From Oceanobacter sp. (GTDB taxonomy: Bacteria > Pseudomonadota > Gammaproteobacteria > Pseudomonadales > Oceanobacteraceae): DNA of 64,000 bases. The stretch lies in assembly GCA_002733645.1 (NCBI GenBank), contig NVWL01000047.1, positions 47,645 to 111,644 of the forward strand. The letters are read 5' to 3'. Position 1 is the stretch's first letter. Each line of letters opens with the position of its first letter. This document shows positions 61,652 through 64,000 of this stretch, piece by piece. The translations under genes and the position numbers were made by a program. The notes below the pieces were generated by a model. It saw only the letters and a list, made by a program, of their open reading frames with translations, had not been told where the DNA came from and searched no databases.

Positions 61652-64000
61652 ATGAGTTTGTATTCAGAATATCTGGAAGAAATTGAGGTTCGTAAAAAGG
61701 ATCTGGGTTTACACCCAAAACCAATCGATAGCGAAGAACTGCTGTCTGAAATCATTGCCCAAATTAAAGACACCGGCAATGAGCACCGCGAAGCTTCTCT
61801 TAACTTCTTTATCTACAACACTCTACCAGGCACCACGCCTGCCGCTGTTGTTAAAGCTAAGTTTCTGAAAGACATCGTAACCGGTGCAGAAACCGTTGCT
61901 GAAATCTCTGCTGAATTCGCGCTAGAGCAACTGTCTCACATGAAAGGCGGCCCTTCTGTTGAAGCGCTACTAGACATCGCCCTATCTGACGACGCGAACG
62001 CAAAAGCCGCTGGTGAAGTACTTAAATCTCAAGTATTCCTATACGATGCTGACTACGAGCGCCTATCTGCTGCATTTAAAGCAGGCAACGCCATTGCGAA
62101 AGAGCTACTAGAGAGCTACGCAAAAGCGGAATTCTTCACTAAGCTGGACAACATTCCAGAGCAAGTTAAGGTCATCACCTACATCGCTGCAGAAGGTGAC
62201 ATCTCTACTGACCTTCTATCTCCAGGTAACCAGTCACACTCACGTGCTGACCGTGAACTGCACGGCCTGTGCATGATCTCTCCGCAAGCTCAGCAAGAAA
62301 TCAAAAAGATGGGCGAAGACAACCCAGACGCTAAAGTGATGCTGATCGCTGAGAAAGGCACCATGGGCGTAGGTTCTTCCCGTATGTCTGGTGTTAACAA
62401 CGTGGCACTGTGGGCGGGTGAGAAAACCTCACCATACATCCCATTCATCAACAACCGCCCTGTAGTTGCTGGTACTAACGGTATCGCACCTATCTTCCTA
62501 ACCACAGTGGGTGTAACCGGCGGTATCGGTCTTGACCTTAAAAACTGGGTTAAGAAAGTAGACGCGAACGGTAATGTAGTAAAAGACGCAAACGGCGATC
62601 CAGTACTGGAAGAAGCCTACTCTGTTAAGACGGGTACCGTTCTGACCATCGACACCCAAGCCAAGAAGCTGCTCGACAGCGAAGGCAATGTACTGGTTGA
62701 CGTAGCAGATGCTTTCACCCCACAAAAAGTGGAATTCATGAAAGCTGGCGGTTCTTACGCAGTAACCTTCGGTAAGAAGCTGCAGACCTTCGCTGCTGAA
62801 ACACTGGGCGTTGAAGCTCCTGTTGTTTACGCTGCCTCTAAAGAAATCTCTCACGAAGGCCAAGGCCTGACTGCTGTTGAGAAGATATTCAACCGCAACG
62901 CCGTTGGTGTCACTTCTAAAACACCTCTACACACTGGTTCTGACGTTCGCGTTAAAGTGAACATCGTAGGTTCTCAGGACACCACTGGCCCTATGACCTG
63001 TCAGGAACTAGAAGCCATGGCTGCTTCTACTATTTCTTCAGACGTTGATGGTGCATTCCAGTCTGGCTGTCACACAGCGTCTGTATGGGACAACAAAGCG
63101 AAAGCCAACACGCCTAAACTAATGGCATTCATGAACGCATTCGGTGTAATCACTGCACGTGACCCGAAAGGCGTTTACCACTCAATGACTGACGTAATCC
63201 ACAAAGTATTGAACGACATCACTGTTGATGATCGCGCAATCATCATTGGTGGTGACTCTCACACCCGTATGTCTAAAGGCGTAGCGTTCGGTGCTGACTC
63301 TGGTACGGTTGCCATCGCACTTGCTACTGGCGAATGTGCCATGCCAATCCCTGAGTCTGTAAAAGTGACCTTTAAAGGCCACATGAAAGACCACATTGAT
63401 TTCCGTGATGTTGTTCACTCAACTCAAGCACAAATGCTTAAGAAATTCGGTGAAAACGTATTCCAAGGTCGTGTAATCGAAGTGCAAATCGGTACGCTAC
63501 TGGCTGACCAAGCATTCACCTTCACTGACTGGACAGCAGAGATGAAGGCGAAAGCGTCTATCTGTATCTCTACTGACGAGACTCTCATTCAGTCTCTAGA
63601 GCTTGCTAAGTCTCGTATCCAGATCATGATCAACAAAGGCATGGAAAACGAAGCTGGCATGCTACAAGGTCTTATCGATCTAGCTGACAAGCGTATTGCT
63701 GGCATCAAGTCTGGTGAAGAGCCAGCCCTTGCACCTGACGATACTGCTAAGTACTACGCTGAAATCGTTGTTGATTTAGACCAAATCGACGAGCCAATGA
63801 TCGCTGACCCAGACGTAAACAACGAAGACGTATCAAAGCGTTATACCCACGATGTTATCCGTCCAGCGTCATACTACAACGACCGTAAAGTTGACCTAGG
63901 TTTCGTTGGTTCTTGTATGGTTCACAAAGGCGACATGCAAATCATCGCTGCTATGTTCCGTAACATGGAAAAACAAGGCAAAGAAATCAGCTTCAAAGCA
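61652..64000 (+). CDS. acnB: aconitate hydratase B family, truncated by window end
   Basis: Bifunctional aconitase/2-methylisocitrate dehydratase of the AcnB family; the first 783 codons are inside the window, without a stop. The N-terminus MSLYSEYLEEIEVRKKDLG leads into the HEAT-like helical region, then the swivel domain with GTMGVGSSRMSGVNN near 235, GSQDTTGPM near 435, GGDSHTRMSKG near 530 and GSCMVHKG near 750 (first of the [4Fe-4S] ligand regions). It is more divergent from E. coli AcnB than the neighbours are, and resembles the roughly 930-residue form seen in marine gammaproteobacteria. A GAGAGGG site precedes the ATG. TCA cycle enzyme. Confidence 0.93.
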   Translation, partial: MSLYSEYLEEIEVRKKDLGLHPKPIDSEELLSEIIAQIKDTGNEHREASLNFFIYNTLPGTTPAAVVKAKFLKDIVTGAETVAEISAEFALEQLSHMKGGPSVEALLDIALSDDANAKAAGEVLKSQVFLYDADYERLSAAFKAGNAIAKELLESYAKAEFFTKLDNIPEQVKVITYIAAEGDISTDLLSPGNQSHSRADRELHGLCMISPQAQQEIKKMGEDNPDAKVMLIAEKGTMGVGSSRMSGVNNVALWAGEKTSPYIPFINNRPVVAGTNGIAPIFLTTVGVTGGIGLDLKNWVKKVDANGNVVKDANGDPVLEEAYSVKTGTVLTIDTQAKKLLDSEGNVLVDVADAFTPQKVEFMKAGGSYAVTFGKKLQTFAAETLGVEAPVVYAASKEISHEGQGLTAVEKIFNRNAVGVTSKTPLHTGSDVRVKVNIVGSQDTTGPMTCQELEAMAASTISSDVDGAFQSGCHTASVWDNKAKANTPKLMAFMNAFGVITARDPKGVYHSMTDVIHKVLNDITVDDRAIIIGGDSHTRMSKGVAFGADSGTVAIALATGECAMPIPESVKVTFKGHMKDHIDFRDVVHSTQAQMLKKFGENVFQGRVIEVQIGTLLADQAFTFTDWTAEMKAKASICISTDETLIQSLELAKSRIQIMINKGMENEAGMLQGLIDLADKRIAGIKSGEEPALAPDDTAKYYAEIVVDLDQIDEPMIADPDVNNEDVSKRYTHDVIRPASYYNDRKVDLGFVGSCMVHKGDMQIIAAMFRNMEKQGKEISFKA

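Noticed and set aside
61573..61779. Minus-strand open frame over the acnB start
   Set aside because: It is Ser-rich shadow coding opposite the conserved acnB N-terminus.

Overview
The window is a stretch of chromosome from a marine-type gammaproteobacterium. Gene content and order recall Pseudomonas and its Oceanospirillales relatives; the best guess is an Oceanospirillales lineage (Bermanella, Oleispira or Thalassolituus-like). This rests on remembered synteny: cysS-glnS-ppiB-lpxH; exbB-exbD-msbA-lpxK-trm112-ptp-murB next to comEC and lolCD; purB followed by a uL16 oxygenase and a GNAT gene; yadG-yadH-queF; gpx-msrB-alaA. An AcnB-type aconitase runs off the right edge. No prophage, integrase, transposase or CRISPR array was seen. 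The window looks like core genome with a few accessory islands.

Layout. 1-4900: tRNA synthetases cysS and glnS (minus), divergent from ppiB and lpxH (plus). 4900-5720: two small genes of unknown role. 5750-11240: a tight minus-strand envelope operon, exbB-exbD-msbA-lpxK-trm112-LMW phosphatase-murB, with no kdsB in its usual place. 11380-16270: comEC, a DUF2062 gene and lolC-lolD. 16500-18600: a secreted orphan and an alpha/beta hydrolase that resembles RhlA with an extra C-terminal domain. 18690-27000: a minus-strand run coding for a very large lipoprotein, a beta-barrel outer-membrane protein, an ExeA-type ATPase, a GspB-type protein and DinG. 27100-32900: malate synthase G, a 74-residue protein and a second giant lipoprotein paralogous to the first. 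33100-41250: a degenerate tandem PTPS/QueD-like protein, DedA, purB, the uL16 hydroxylase, GNAT, DUF3429, and a Kdo/uronate group (kdsC, UDP-glucuronate epimerase, kdsB). 41380-44430: tRNA-Glu, tRNA-Ala, gltX and a soluble zinc-domain chemoreceptor. 44580-49900: two paralogous AraC regulators around a secreted lipase and a membrane-anchored helical protein, with a repeated operator-like sequence upstream of the lipase. 50130-50530: tRNA-Ser followed by repeats carrying a copy of its 3' end. 50650-61160: nitroreductase, cyaB, queF, yadGH, a duplicated tRNA-Gly/Glu pair, gpx, msrB, alaA and pdxB. 61230-61380: a remnant of a molybdopterin oxidoreductase, then acnB.

How the genes work together. 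Much of the window serves the envelope: lipid A synthesis and export (lpxH, lpxK, msbA), Kdo activation (kdsB, kdsC), peptidoglycan precursor (murB), lipoprotein sorting (lolCD) and a proton-driven ExbBD motor. The most promising undescribed system is the lipoprotein / beta-barrel / ExeA-GspB run with its second lipoprotein paralogue nearby. Next are the rtT-like repeats behind tRNA-Ser, the duplicated operator in front of the lipase, and the two-half PTPS protein. Start codons were re-chosen where an upstream Shine-Dalgarno sequence or family length favoured an internal start. All family names come from reading motifs, without any database search.
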